From: Paracoccus gahaiensis
GTDB taxonomy: Bacteria; Pseudomonadota; Alphaproteobacteria; Rhodobacterales; Rhodobacteraceae
NCBI RefSeq assembly: GCF_005048225.1
Contig: NZ_SUNI01000005.1
Coordinates: 1-64,000, forward strand
DNA length: 64,000 bases
Direction: 5' to 3'
Of this stretch, positions 1 to 8,663 are shown in pieces (the stretch's first letter is position 1; each line of letters starts with the position of its first letter). Below the pieces are notes generated by a model, which saw only the letters and a list, made by a program, of their open reading frames with translations, had not been told where the DNA came from and did no database searches. A program made the translations under genes and the position numbers.

Positions 1-508
1 TCGACGATTGCTGCCGCGAGAACCTGTGTCTGGTCCCCGACACCAGCATCTCGGGCGCAAGGGTGGCCCGAGAACTGGATGCACTGGTGCGGATCTATGG
101 CAAGCCGGCTTGCATCGTCAGTGACAATGGGACGGAGTTCACCAGCCGGGCCATCCTGAAGTGGGCCGATCAGAACGACGTTGCCTGGCATTACATCGAC
201 CCCGGCAAGCCGCAGCAGAACGCCTTTATCGAAAGCTTCAACGGCAGCCTGCGCGACGAACTGCTGAATGAGGAGATTTTCGACACACTGGACGATGCCC
301 GCCGAAAGATCGCCATCTGGCGCTACGACTACAACACCGTCAGGCCGCACTCCTCACTCGGCAACCTGACGCCACTCGAAGCGCGCCGGACGCTTGCGCT
401 AACCGAGGGTTCCACGCCCGGCGCGCTTGCCCTGAAACCATCCGCCGACTACCAATCTCAAACCGGCAGACTCTCGTTATGACCGAGGGACCCACGGGGG
501 GCAGGTCA
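1..508 (+). mobile_element. IS3-family insertion sequence, right end only
   Basis: The 3' part of an IS3-family element (IS407-like by its end sequence) enters from the left edge. It contains the end of the orfB transposase and then a terminal sequence, gggggcaggtca at 497-508. This matches in reverse complement the TGACCTGCCCCC end known for IS407-group elements, so I place the right end at about 508. The left end and orfA lie outside the window. Confidence 0.75.
3..482 (+). CDS. IS3-family transposase OrfB, 5'-truncated by window edge
   Basis: This is the C-terminal half of a DDE integrase-core transposase (rve domain), which cuts and joins the ends of its own element. The frame is open from the first complete codon, so the true start is upstream. 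The visible part opens with a DDC segment where the first catalytic Asp normally lies. It continues with SDNGTEF (second Asp) and [14 protein letters not shown], which carries the catalytic Glu; the spacing between the latter two fits the D-D(35)E pattern. The tail [16 protein letters not shown] is typical of IS3 OrfB. The reading frame looks intact here, but whether the whole element is functional cannot be judged. Confidence 0.88.
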   Translation, partial: DDCCRENLCLVPDTSISGARVARELDALVRIYGKPACIVSDNGTEFTSRAILKWADQNDVAWHYIDPGKPQQNAFIESFNGSLRDELLNEEIFDTLDDARRKIAIWRYDYNTVRPHSSLGNLTPLEARRTLALTEGSTPGALALKPSADYQSQTGRLSL

Positions 509-1083
509 AACCACGTGGCAGGGGGCAGATAGTCCTGCCTTCAGCGGTGGGAAAAATTGCGTGAAAACAGTGGGGCCTATCGCCGATGCGAAGATGGGAT
601 TGCCTTTTTTGTCACAAAGGTCTGCCTCTGATGGGCCGCAGCCCAATCTCTATTCCGTGTCTCGATCCGGTCCGACATGTCGTGGCGCTCCTTCCTGTTC
701 CGCCAGTGGCGAAGCCATCGCTGCTTTTCACTTTGGATGACCTCATGTCATCCGAAGGGCAAAGCAGGGTGGGCGCAGCCCGACCTGCGGCCGGACGGTG
801 ATCTGACACACGGGGCCGGAGCGGTGAAATCGGGAGGGACCCGCGCGCTTGCGTGTGGGAGGAACCGGATTTCTCCGTGGAGGCTGACGCGCAGCGGCAC
901 CAGAGCCCGTGTTCGGATCGCCGGCCGGATGGCAGGCGGAAATACGAAATGAAGGATCGTCAGCCGTGCCAGAGCGAAGCGGAGGCGCGGCTGTCCTTTG
1001 GATCAGCGATCGCGGTGCCTGCGATCACCATATCTCTGAAAAGCAGCCTCTCAGCGACCTGGTCGCATCGACGCGAAGAGCCG
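509..1083. other. Non-coding gap between two insertion sequences
   Basis: I found no convincing gene in this stretch of about 575 bases. Short open frames exist on both strands, but none has a recognisable domain, a good ribosome site or plausible composition. A small perfect inverted repeat (ggatgac / gtcatcc, 735-753) is present. It may be a remnant of older mobile DNA or the left part of a gene split by the insertions; the sequence does not decide this. Confidence 0.5.
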
Positions 1084-2685
1084 AGGCTGTGTGGAAACTC
1101 GGCCTTATGGTAGACTTCGACATGGTGGCGGGAGATCGGCATGTCGGGTTTCATCGAAGGGACTGCGCGGGGACAGACGGCTCTTTTTCCAGATCGTCTT
1201 GAGGATTGGATTGGCGAGGATCACCTGGTTCGGGTGGTTGATCTGTTCGTCGATGAACTCGATCTGCCTGCGCTCGGATTTGCGCGATCGGCGCCGGCGC
1301 GGACGGGGCGACCCGGATATCATCCTGCCGTGCTGCTTAAGCTGTTCATCTACGGCTATCTGAACCGGATCCCGTCTAGCCGCAGATTGGAACGCGAAGC
1401 CGGGCGGAACGTCGAGCTGATGTGGCTGACCGGCCGCCTTGTCCCAGACCACAAGACCATCGCTGACTTCCGACGTGACAACGGCCCTGGTATCCGCCGC
1501 AGCTGCGCCCAATTCGTGGAGTTGAGCCGCCGGATCGGCGTGCTGAAAGGCGCCTGCGTTGCCATCGACGGGAGCAAGTTCCGGGCCGTCAACAGCCGGG
1601 ATCGCAACTTTACCAAGGGCAAGATCGCCAGCCGCATCGCCCACCTGGAGGCGGACGTCGAGCGCTACATCGCGGAGATGGCGCGGGTCGATCGACAGGA
1701 GGAGGGCGAGGTTCGGGCTGAGAAGGTCGCGCATCTGGCCAAGCGTTACGGGCGTGTCCGGCAGCATATCCAACACCTGCAAGCCATGGGGCGGGCCTTG
1801 GCCGATGCGCCGGATGGGCAGATATCGCTGACGGACCCCGATGCCCGCGCCATGGCGACCAGCGCCCGGAACAGCGGAATGGTCGGCTACAATGTCCAGA
1901 CCGCCGTCGACACCGAGACCCACCTGATCGTCGCGCATGAAGTCACCAACCAGGGTCATGACCGTGATCTTCTGGTGCCGATGGCAAAAGCGGCCAAGGA
2001 TGCGCTTCGCCGCGACGAGATGCATGTGCTGGCCGACAAAGGCTACTTCAGCGGGCGGCAGATCCTGGCCTGTCACAAAGCTGGAATCACCACGACGATC
2101 CCGCGCCCCGAGACGTCGGGCAACCGCCTCAAGGGCATGTATGAAAAGGCGGACTTCGCCTATGAGGCCAACGCGGATATCTATCGTTGTCCCGCAGGGG
2201 AAGCGCTACCGTATCGCTACACGACCGAGGAAGACGGCTTGGAACTCCGCCGCTACTGGACCAGCGAGTGCGGCACGTGCCTGATGAAATCGCGATGCAC
2301 GACCGGCAAGGAGCGCCGGATCACGAGGTGGGCGCACGAGCATCTGGTCGAGGCGGCGCGGGCGAGGCTGATCGGACCGACCGAACCGATGACAATCCGC
2401 CGAGGCACGGTCGAGCACCCGTTTGGCACCATCAAGGCGTGGATGGGCACGTCCCACTTTCTGACCCAACGACTGAGGAATGTGAAAACAGAGATCGCGC
2501 TGAACGTCCTCGCCTACAATATCAAGCGAATGGTAGCGCTGATCGGGGTCCAAGGGCTGATGAGCGCTTTGAAGGTGTGAAAAGCGCCGCTCCATGTGGT
2601 TTGTCTGCACTTCGCCAAACGCAAGTCAGATCTTCGCGTCAGATGCCCTTGGATGCCAGCATGCGCCGGCGTTTCCACACAGCCT
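1084..2685 (+). mobile_element. Complete IS1182-family insertion sequence
   Basis: The element is bounded by perfect 15-bp inverted repeats: aggctgtgtggaaac at 1084-1098 and its reverse complement at 2671-2685. Between them is one intact transposase gene. I see no clear target duplication next to the repeats. The right end lies 18 bp past the stop codon of the DinB-family gene on the opposite strand, so the insertion seems to have spared that gene. Confidence 0.85.
1141..2580 (+). CDS. IS1182-family transposase
   Basis: A 479-aa transposase that moves the element around it. The N-terminal 80 residues match the DUF772 helical domain (FPDRLEDWIGEDHLVRVVD, then GRPGYHPAVLLKLFIYGYLN). The DDE catalytic core follows, with likely catalytic residues in VAIDGSKFRAV, HVLADKGYFSG and VEHPFGTIKAW. 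A cysteine-containing segment (RYWTSECGTCLMKSRCT) is typical of the C-terminal zinc-ribbon-like part of this family. The start ATG follows a purine-rich ggcgggagatc stretch. Length is normal for the family and no frameshift is seen, so it is probably active. Confidence 0.93.
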   Translation: MSGFIEGTARGQTALFPDRLEDWIGEDHLVRVVDLFVDELDLPALGFARSAPARTGRPGYHPAVLLKLFIYGYLNRIPSSRRLEREAGRNVELMWLTGRLVPDHKTIADFRRDNGPGIRRSCAQFVELSRRIGVLKGACVAIDGSKFRAVNSRDRNFTKGKIASRIAHLEADVERYIAEMARVDRQEEGEVRAEKVAHLAKRYGRVRQHIQHLQAMGRALADAPDGQISLTDPDARAMATSARNSGMVGYNVQTAVDTETHLIVAHEVTNQGHDRDLLVPMAKAAKDALRRDEMHVLADKGYFSGRQILACHKAGITTTIPRPETSGNRLKGMYEKADFAYEANADIYRCPAGEALPYRYTTEEDGLELRRYWTSECGTCLMKSRCTTGKERRITRWAHEHLVEAARARLIGPTEPMTIRRGTVEHPFGTIKAWMGTSHFLTQRLRNVKTEIALNVLAYNIKRMVALIGVQGLMSALKV

Positions 2686-2703
2686 AAGCCCGAAGCGGAC
2701 AGG

Positions 2704-3201
2704 TTATGGCACCAACGAGAGGTCGGTTGGCTCTGGCTCTGCGCCCGCCGCTGTCAGCATAGCGTGGACCTGACCCCGATGGTGGCTTTCGTGATTGAAG
2801 AGTTCAACAGCACAGAGAGCTGTTGGTCTCTCCATTCGGGTTGAACCGTCCCCAGGATACCAAACAACTGTCCCGTTGAGATCAGCATCGACCAATCGGG
2901 CTGCCCATTCTTCGATTTCCTCGTTGCGTTGTGTACGCAGCACTTTGAAATCATCCCAGTTCGATGGGCTGGCAAGGGAATGCTTGATGGTTTCCTCTGG
3001 GCGTCCGTTTCCTTTTAGTCGCTCCAACATCAAGGCATCAGCCCAGTAAATGTGGTTCAGAGTAGCCGCAATCGATTGGAAGAAAGCACCTCGATCCTTC
3101 CAACGATCCGAATTTGTGAGTCCATCGGCGGCGTTTACCAAAGAGGTGTTCTGCCATGTACTGTAGCGGGCCATGAGACGGCAGTATTCGGATGAGATCA
3201 T
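2704..3201 (-). CDS. DinB-family protein (putative metal-dependent four-helix-bundle enzyme)
   Basis: A 165-aa protein of the DinB/YfiT-like four-helix-bundle superfamily. It shows the conserved histidines expected to bind a divalent metal: LNHIYWAD near residue 49 and FNHESHHRGQVHAML near residue 140. Many members are thiol-dependent transferases or stress proteins; the substrate cannot be read from sequence. The start is well supported by GGAGG eight bases before the ATG. The IS1182 element ends just beyond its stop codon. The gene stands alone on the minus strand. Composition is milder in GC than the core genes, in line with an accessory location. Confidence 0.82.
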   Translation of the reverse strand: MISSEYCRLMARYSTWQNTSLVNAADGLTNSDRWKDRGAFFQSIAATLNHIYWADALMLERLKGNGRPEETIKHSLASPSNWDDFKVLRTQRNEEIEEWAARLVDADLNGTVVWYPGDGSTRMERPTALCAVELFNHESHHRGQVHAMLTAAGAEPEPTDLSLVP

Positions 3202-3630
3202 TTTCTCAGCCTCCGATGTTTCTGATGTGGGTTGATTCTGGAACGCTTATCCGGAAGCGTCGTCTATGGCGCTATTCCACGCCGGAGTGTCTGGCACGAT
3301 CATCCTGATCAGGATGCCGGTACGACCAGCCAACTATGTTAAAATCAGCTATTTTATGGAAAGCGTCAAGCATCGGGTGTGACTGATTTTTCCCGCATAG
3401 CGGCCTTTCGACCGCCACCCTATTCAGTCTGCTATGCGGGACCTTCCGGTCATTCGCTGCAGTTGCATTGCAGCCACCTTTACCGCGAGGAGTGCGCGGA
3501 CGAAGGGCGGAGAGCTGCCTCACGGCAGTGCAGAAGAATGCACTTCGCCAGCGGAAGCGGACGCTCGTGGAACCGAGCGGCGCGGCCCAGCATTGGTCTA
3601 AACATCGCCAGCGACGGCACGAGGACCGCA
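3202..3630. other. Non-coding gap with degenerate intergenic repeat
   Basis: No gene is credible here. Part of the stretch must carry the promoter of the DinB-family gene. Its centre (about 3380-3560) has the look of a worn intergenic repeat, with a cattcgctgc core at 3451-3460. Open frames over it have low-complexity Arg/Ser/Cys-rich translations and no good start signals. Confidence 0.5.
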
Positions 3631-5094
3631 TCAATCTTTATGCAGGTCCTTTAATGAAAAGCTATCGATAATATCTGAGGCCTGATTCAGTCCAGCGCGG
3701 TGGTCGCTCGAGGTTTTCGGCAAGACCGCCACATCAATTCCGCCAAATTCTACCGGCGGAGTAAACTTCAAGTGCTTTCCTTCCTCGGATCGTGCAAAGC
3801 CCAACCTGGAAAAAATAGCACCCATCCGCTTCGGCATTTCGTTTACATCACGACACGCTGACTTTATCTCATTAACTAGGCCCAACGAGCGACCGCTGAA
3901 TTGACTTGCGTCCAAAAGCCTCTGGATGAGATGGTGCTCTCTCTTCGACTTGTTTATTTTCTCATCACATATGTAGAAATTCAGTGCTCGCCTGATGCGG
4001 TCCGAAACCTCTCCGTCATACAACTGCCTGCCAATAACGCTCGAAAGTTCGGCAGGTATAATCCCAATACCTGAGGTAATTTGCGTTGCGTCTGCAGAAA
4101 GAGCATCAGAAAGAGCGTTTTCTAGCTCTAGGATCCTAGCATCTTTGGTGCTCATCTCTGCATCGAAGGCGGCGATATAAGTGTCTACCTCATGGCCATC
4201 TGAAGCGCGAATATCCCTTAGTTTCCCCTCAATGCCCTTGCGCAACTCACGACTTTGAGCTTCTTGTAACGCCCGCCAATCCATCGCGTATGGACGACTA
4301 ATGCTCGCATGATACTGGACTATGAAATCGATCATTGAGTTCGTAGTTGACGCTTGATGGTCTGCGTCAGATCTCTTGTAAAATTTTCGAATTATACCTC
4401 TACCGGGCAGGCAGATACCCACAGTTCCGCCATAAGGATTTTTGCCGTTAGTTACCTCCATCAAATCGATAGAAAAGCTTCGGTCTGGTTCAACAAATAC
4501 ATGTGCCAACCCCCCAAGGTCAAATGCCAACTTATCCGCATTAAGGCCTAGCTGATTATCATCATCTCTGCTTAGATAGATTTTCGGCAAGAGGCCATTC
4601 TCCATGCCGCTAATTATTCTAGAAGCCAAATCAACTTCATCACTGGTGATGCGATGTGGTTTATCGTCTATTATATGGTCGCCGTCTATTGACGCCCAAC
4701 CATCCTTCAGCATCATCTTTATAAGAAAGGGCTTCTTCGGGCGTTGGAAGATTGCACCGACATCCGCAATGACGCACTGGCCGCGAATATGAGCCCATGC
4801 TTTATCTCGGTGAGTCAAAACGCACTCAGTTCGCCAGATACGTCCTTCATTATCTAGGATTTCGTGCTGCATACCGAGAGCTGAATGCTCAGCGCCGTTT
4901 ACGTTTTTGATCCTTAAAGTTTCCGCTCCATCTTTTGATTTGAGAAGTATGTCATCGTCATATATTTCGGTTAAAGATTGTTCTACGAGAACCTTACTTG
5001 CCTTTACTCCATCCAACCAAGATATAAGTAGCTGAATAAAATTTGATTGCGTAGCCGGCCGACCAACAGGAAAGCACGTAGAAAATTCGTTCAT
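3631..5094 (-). CDS. Large AT-rich protein of unknown function, possible defence gene
   Basis: I do not recognise a named family. The product is 487 aa, soluble, with no signal peptide or membrane segment. Three parts can be seen. An N-terminal beta-rich module (about 1-115) contains DNEGRIWRTECVL. A second module (about 165-245) has LPKIYLS and YGGTVGICLPG. After a helical, probably coiled-coil stretch (275-335) comes a C-terminal segment (425-475) with GKHLKFTPP and LPKTSSDHRAGLN, which vaguely recalls small HicA-like/dsRBD-type folds. The ATG at 5094 is preferred over an in-frame GTG at 5100 because GAGG lies eight bases upstream of it. Base composition is far lower in GC than the rest of the window, a sign of recent transfer. 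It stands alone on its strand. Confidence 0.75.
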   Translation of the reverse strand: MNEFSTCFPVGRPATQSNFIQLLISWLDGVKASKVLVEQSLTEIYDDDILLKSKDGAETLRIKNVNGAEHSALGMQHEILDNEGRIWRTECVLTHRDKAWAHIRGQCVIADVGAIFQRPKKPFLIKMMLKDGWASIDGDHIIDDKPHRITSDEVDLASRIISGMENGLLPKIYLSRDDDNQLGLNADKLAFDLGGLAHVFVEPDRSFSIDLMEVTNGKNPYGGTVGICLPGRGIIRKFYKRSDADHQASTTNSMIDFIVQYHASISRPYAMDWRALQEAQSRELRKGIEGKLRDIRASDGHEVDTYIAAFDAEMSTKDARILELENALSDALSADATQITSGIGIIPAELSSVIGRQLYDGEVSDRIRRALNFYICDEKINKSKREHHLIQRLLDASQFSGRSLGLVNEIKSACRDVNEMPKRMGAIFSRLGFARSEEGKHLKFTPPVEFGGIDVAVLPKTSSDHRAGLNQASDIIDSFSLKDLHKD

Positions 5095-5812
5095 TTTCAC
5101 GACCTCGGATCATCTAAAATGTTCTTGCGAGTGCTACTACTACGAGTTTCAATGATGTAGCAGTCAGCCGCGATCTCTAAAAAGATAGACCACCTGATTT
5201 ATCAGCCGTCAAGCAGCGGTATGACGGCATCGAAGACGCTATTGACCCAATATCGCTGCGTCACGCACCAGCAGCCGCTCTTGGTTAGCTGGACTGCACC
5301 TCCTGTCTAGTGACGACCGGCTGCTTTGGGCCGAGTGCGCGAGCCAGTGACGGCCCCATGCCGGTCCTGGCACCAGGGCCGGCAGATAGAGGCGAAGAGC
5401 CATTCGCCGACCCTTGTAACAGCCACAGCGAATGCGGGTGCAGCGAATACTAGCTTCCGCAGAACTGTCGGTCACGCTGATCCGGTTATTGCAGTGCAGC
5501 TGATTTAAAACAGCCGTTAGCCTTAGGCGCGGCGTGACTGGCCGTCCGGCGGTGGCATCTAAAGATGGCCTACCTACGCGCAAGGGCAATCTGCCCATAG
5601 AAGTCCCGAACGTCCGGAAGACCCGCGGCAGTTCGAGGGGAACGTTATCGAGGTGCCTGCCCACACAATCCTGACGCGTAAGGAGCTCGCCTACGCAGAT
5701 GGACGTAGGTCCAAGCGTTCAATGGGAAAACTAGTCTTGCACCGCACGCCGCGATTGCAATCGAGCATCCTCGTCGGCAAAGTTCCGCCATAGATTGTCA
5801 CGGATGGATTGA
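5095..5812. other. Long non-coding gap
   Basis: About 700 bases without a convincing gene. It should hold the promoters of both flanking genes, which are divergent. Between about 5400 and 5550 there are inverted, imperfect copies of the same cattcgctgc-type motif seen in the other gaps (acagcgaatg at 5425-5434 and gcagcgaata at 5440-5449). A 141-codon minus-strand frame across 5239-5664 has a random-looking Arg/Ser/Leu-rich translation and is not accepted as a gene. Confidence 0.5.
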
Positions 5813-7141
5813 ATGGAACCTGTTGCCGTTGTCGCATTGGTCTGGATGTTGCTGCCGTTCGTGCTGGCCGTCCTTTGGTTCCGAGCCAGGTCATCATCCC
5901 GACGTTCGTCTCAGGAAGCAACGGCTCTCAAGGAGCGTTTCGCTCCCGTTGTCTCGCTCGATACCGAGATCGCCCGCATGCGCGATGAGGCAGACGCAGC
6001 TCGTCGGGAAATGGCCCAGGTGCGGTCGACGTATGCCGAAAAGCGCGAGCTTCTAGATCAGCTGGAGCAGCAGGTGGCCGTTTACGATGAGCGGCTTTCG
6101 TTCGCGGAACTTGGTGTCTATGAGCCCCATTTCGATTTTTCGGACAGCGAGGAATACAAAGACTCAATTCGTAGATGCCGTGAAGAGCAGAAGCGGATAG
6201 TTTCCGATAAGTCCGCTGTTTCTGCCAACAACAACTGGACCGTCGACGGGAGTAAGTCGAAGGGACAGACCATGATAAACCGCCAAACGAAGCTGACCTT
6301 GCGGGCCTTTAATAATGAATGCGAGGCTGCCATTGCCAACGTTCGTTGGAATAACGTGAACGCAATGGAGAAGCGTATCCGCACGTCAGCCAGCCAGATT
6401 GATGGCGCGAACGCCTCGATGAACCTGCAGTTGGAGGAGGACTATATCGAACTGCGGATAGAGGAGCTCCGGCTCACGCACGAATATCGCGAAAAGCAAA
6501 AGGCGGAGAAAGAGGAACGTGCTGAGATGGCGCGCGCCGAGCGAGAGGAAAAGAAACTGCTCGCTGAGGCTGAAGCCGCCGAGAAGAAGGAAAGAGAATA
6601 CAAGCGCCTTCTGGATAAAGCTCGCTCCGAAGTAGGTGCCGATCAGTCGAAAATTGCCGAGCTTGAAGCTCTGCTGGCCGAGGCTCATTCGGCGGCCGAG
6701 CGCGCACAGGCCATGGCGACGATGACGAAATCCGGCTACGTATACGTCATCTCGAACGTGGGGAGTTTTGGGGAAGATGTCGTCAAGATCGGGCTCACGA
6801 GGAGGCTCGATCCTGACGACCGTGTGCGGGAGCTGGGGGACGCCTCAGTGCCATTCGGTTTCGATGTCCACGCTATGATCTACTCGGAAGAAGCTCCCGC
6901 CCTGGAATCGGCGCTCCATCGGGAATTCGCTGAGCGGCGGATCAACATGACGAACTTCCGCAAAGAATTTTTTCGGGTCGGCCTGGAGGAGGTGGAAGAG
7001 GCGGTAGCTCGCCTCGCGCCGTCGGCATCGTTCTTCAAGGATCGTGAGGCGCAGGAGTGGCACGAGACGATGGCTCGCCGAAATGAGACACTCGCTCAGC
7101 TGCGGGCGAGGGTTGAGACGGCGCTGCCGGCTGAGATTTAA
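5813..7141 (+). CDS. DUF4041 protein with C-terminal GIY-YIG (Mug113/T5orf172) domain
   Basis: A 442-aa protein. An N-terminal membrane anchor (about residues 4-23) is followed by a coiled coil and then the DUF4041 region (about 95-225), whose hallmarks here are EPHFDFSDSEEYK, WTVDGSKSKGQTM and LTLRAFNNECEAAI. A long charged coiled coil (230-300) leads to a GIY-YIG domain (about 305-390). The nuclease motifs look intact: GYVYVISN, then VVKIGLTRR, an Arg in DDRVRELG, and a Glu in ALESALHREF. Proteins with this layout are common on prophages, plasmids and mobile islands, and their role is not settled. It probably binds or cuts nucleic acid near the membrane. A small exported protein follows closely. 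Confidence 0.88.
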   Translation: MEPVAVVALVWMLLPFVLAVLWFRARSSSRRSSQEATALKERFAPVVSLDTEIARMRDEADAARREMAQVRSTYAEKRELLDQLEQQVAVYDERLSFAELGVYEPHFDFSDSEEYKDSIRRCREEQKRIVSDKSAVSANNNWTVDGSKSKGQTMINRQTKLTLRAFNNECEAAIANVRWNNVNAMEKRIRTSASQIDGANASMNLQLEEDYIELRIEELRLTHEYREKQKAEKEERAEMARAEREEKKLLAEAEAAEKKEREYKRLLDKARSEVGADQSKIAELEALLAEAHSAAERAQAMATMTKSGYVYVISNVGSFGEDVVKIGLTRRLDPDDRVRELGDASVPFGFDVHAMIYSEEAPALESALHREFAERRINMTNFRKEFFRVGLEEVEEAVARLAPSASFFKDREAQEWHETMARRNETLAQLRARVETALPAEI

Positions 7142-7167
7142 GCTTTCCCGGGATGAGGATTGAGAAC

Positions 7168-7626
7168 GTGAGGAACTTTCCCGTCGCCGTTGCCGCGATC
7201 ATTTTCGCGCTACCCGCAGCCGCAGAAATGACACCGCTTTCGGAGATTCTGACCCGACCGCCTGACCGCATAGAAGTGGGATATCCTTGGATCAGATGCG
7301 CGGCGCTATACACGGGAATAGAGCGCTACGCAGGCGTGAATTTAGGTCCGGATCTACTAGAAAGTTCCCGGAAAGCCGCCGAGCGGAGCTTAATATTTGC
7401 GGCGATGCTCCGCGTTCAGAAAGCCGAAGAGAGAGGGTTCGGCGAACTAGATGTTCAGAAGCAGGTTGATCATGCCATCACAGAGATGGAGCCAATCATG
7501 CTTGAATATGTCGACCGCTTTCGCGCAAACTTCGCCGCACAGGGCTCATTCATGGATGGCGACCAGATGTCGATGCAGGACTATAGTCTCTGCGCCGAAA
7601 TGAGGTCGGTCGTATTGGGTGAGTAA
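7168..7626 (+). CDS. Small exported protein of unknown function
   Basis: About 152 aa and not a family I recognise. The N-terminus is a clear signal peptide (NFPVAVAAIIFALPAAAEM), so the mature protein should be periplasmic. Two cysteines (WIRCAAL and SLCAEM), near the two ends of the mature part, could form a disulphide. I chose the GTG at 7168 because GAGG sits nine bases upstream and it gives a compact signal peptide; an ATG at 7153 is the alternative. It begins 11-26 bp after the DUF4041/GIY-YIG gene on the same strand, so the two are probably co-transcribed. A shared function is only inferred. Confidence 0.68.
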   Translation: MRNFPVAVAAIIFALPAAAEMTPLSEILTRPPDRIEVGYPWIRCAALYTGIERYAGVNLGPDLLESSRKAAERSLIFAAMLRVQKAEERGFGELDVQKQVDHAITEMEPIMLEYVDRFRANFAAQGSFMDGDQMSMQDYSLCAEMRSVVLGE

Positions 7627-7926
7627 CCAGAAAGTTCGTGTCGCACGGCAGCAGGCAGTGGCCTTCCGATTTTGCTGCGCCAAGCACGAGCGTCTGCTCT
7701 CGGGAAGCAGCACGGCGCCGCCGCGACTATCTCGACCGGCCGCAATGGGCCGGAAGGCACTTGATGCTTGTCGTGTTTGAACGTATGCTTTCTTTGAGTT
7801 GACGCCCCAGCCTCCCCCCTCCGACGGGAAAGCATTCAGCATGTAGGGTAGAACGAGAGCTTTTTCTGTTCGAGCGCGCACATAAGGAGGGATTGTGTAT
7901 ATTTGCTCGCAATAGGAAAAACTCAG
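7627..7926. other. Non-coding gap of about 300 bases
   Basis: No gene is supported here. The left half resembles the degraded intergenic sequence seen elsewhere in this accessory region. The right end should hold the promoter of the next small gene; an aaggagg sequence at 7884-7890 lies upstream of a possible TTG start at 7903. Confidence 0.4.
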
Positions 7927-8388
7927 ATGAACCTATCTGCGCCGATCAATGAACTGAAACGTAAAGCGAAGCTGTTGTGCCGGTCCGAAGGCATAGCGCT
8001 CAATCAGGCGTATGCGCTTATCGCCAAAGATGAAGGATATGCGAGCTGGGGTCTCTTGATCCGAGATCATGAAGCACAGACGACGAAGCCGAATGTGCCG
8101 CTCAAGGCAGGCTATATGATCACCGCTCTGCCGGTGGATGACGCACACCGCAAGGAAGCGATTGAGCTGGCCGACAGTACTTTCGAAATGGTGATGCGCC
8201 GAATTGAACCTGATAACCCAATTGAAACACGGCGGCTTTGGAATGCGGCAGAGTATATCGACCATCATCATTTAACCTCTGATATGCTTCCGATCGATAG
8301 TGAATACGCGTTTTCTTTGATCGAGGCGTTTCTGTTTCACTACGTAATAGATCTTGCAGTCCAAGCTGATCTCAAGGCGGAGACCTAA
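7927..8388 (+). CDS. Small cytoplasmic protein of unknown function
   Basis: A 153-aa protein. Its first 45 residues (PINELKRKAKLLCRSEG, then NQAYALIAKDEGYASWGLL) resemble a short helical module found at the N-terminus of some plasmid- and island-borne proteins and next to glyoxalase-like domains, where it reads LKxQAKxL...GYxxWxxL. The remainder is acidic and His-containing (YIDHHHLTSDML) and I cannot assign it. The ATG at 7927 has AGGA about nine bases upstream. An alternative TTG at 7903 lies after a perfect AAGGAGG and would add eight residues. No partner gene is evident. Confidence 0.62.
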   Translation: MNLSAPINELKRKAKLLCRSEGIALNQAYALIAKDEGYASWGLLIRDHEAQTTKPNVPLKAGYMITALPVDDAHRKEAIELADSTFEMVMRRIEPDNPIETRRLWNAAEYIDHHHLTSDMLPIDSEYAFSLIEAFLFHYVIDLAVQADLKAET

Positions 8389-8400
8389 GCAAGGTGAAGC

Positions 8401-8428
8401 TGGTTGGAGGGCTCCCGTCCTCCAACCA
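8401..8428 (+). terminator. Hairpin after small gene, possible terminator
   Basis: A perfect 10-bp stem (tggttggagg / cctccaacca) with an 8-base loop begins 12 bases after the preceding stop codon. There is no T-run behind it, so it is either a weak or factor-dependent terminator or an mRNA-stabilising hairpin. Confidence 0.5.
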
Positions 8429-8663
8429 ATGACTGCTTCGGGGAATGCTTCGGTGCAGCATTCTTTCATGTGTTGAACGGAAGCTCCGGGCCGACTGCTC
8501 TTGCTGCGCCTGCATTCGCTGCGGGACAAACGAACGTCAGAGAAGGGCTCTTCGCGTCGATGATGCGCTGACTGCAGACCGTCTGCTTTCGTTAGTGTAA
8601 CGCACGAGAGGCAGACTGCCTGACAGAAAAGGCAGCACTATGTGCCACAGAACACCACGAAAA

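Noticed and set aside
586..1113. Several overlapping short plus-strand frames
   Set aside because: They overlap each other in different frames, lack ribosome sites and have no domain.
3272..3634. 120-codon minus-strand frame
   Set aside because: Arg/Cys/Ser-rich random-looking translation over degenerate intergenic sequence, no ribosome site.
5239..5664. 141-codon minus-strand frame
   Set aside because: No recognisable domain or start signal; runs through worn repeat sequence in the accessory region.
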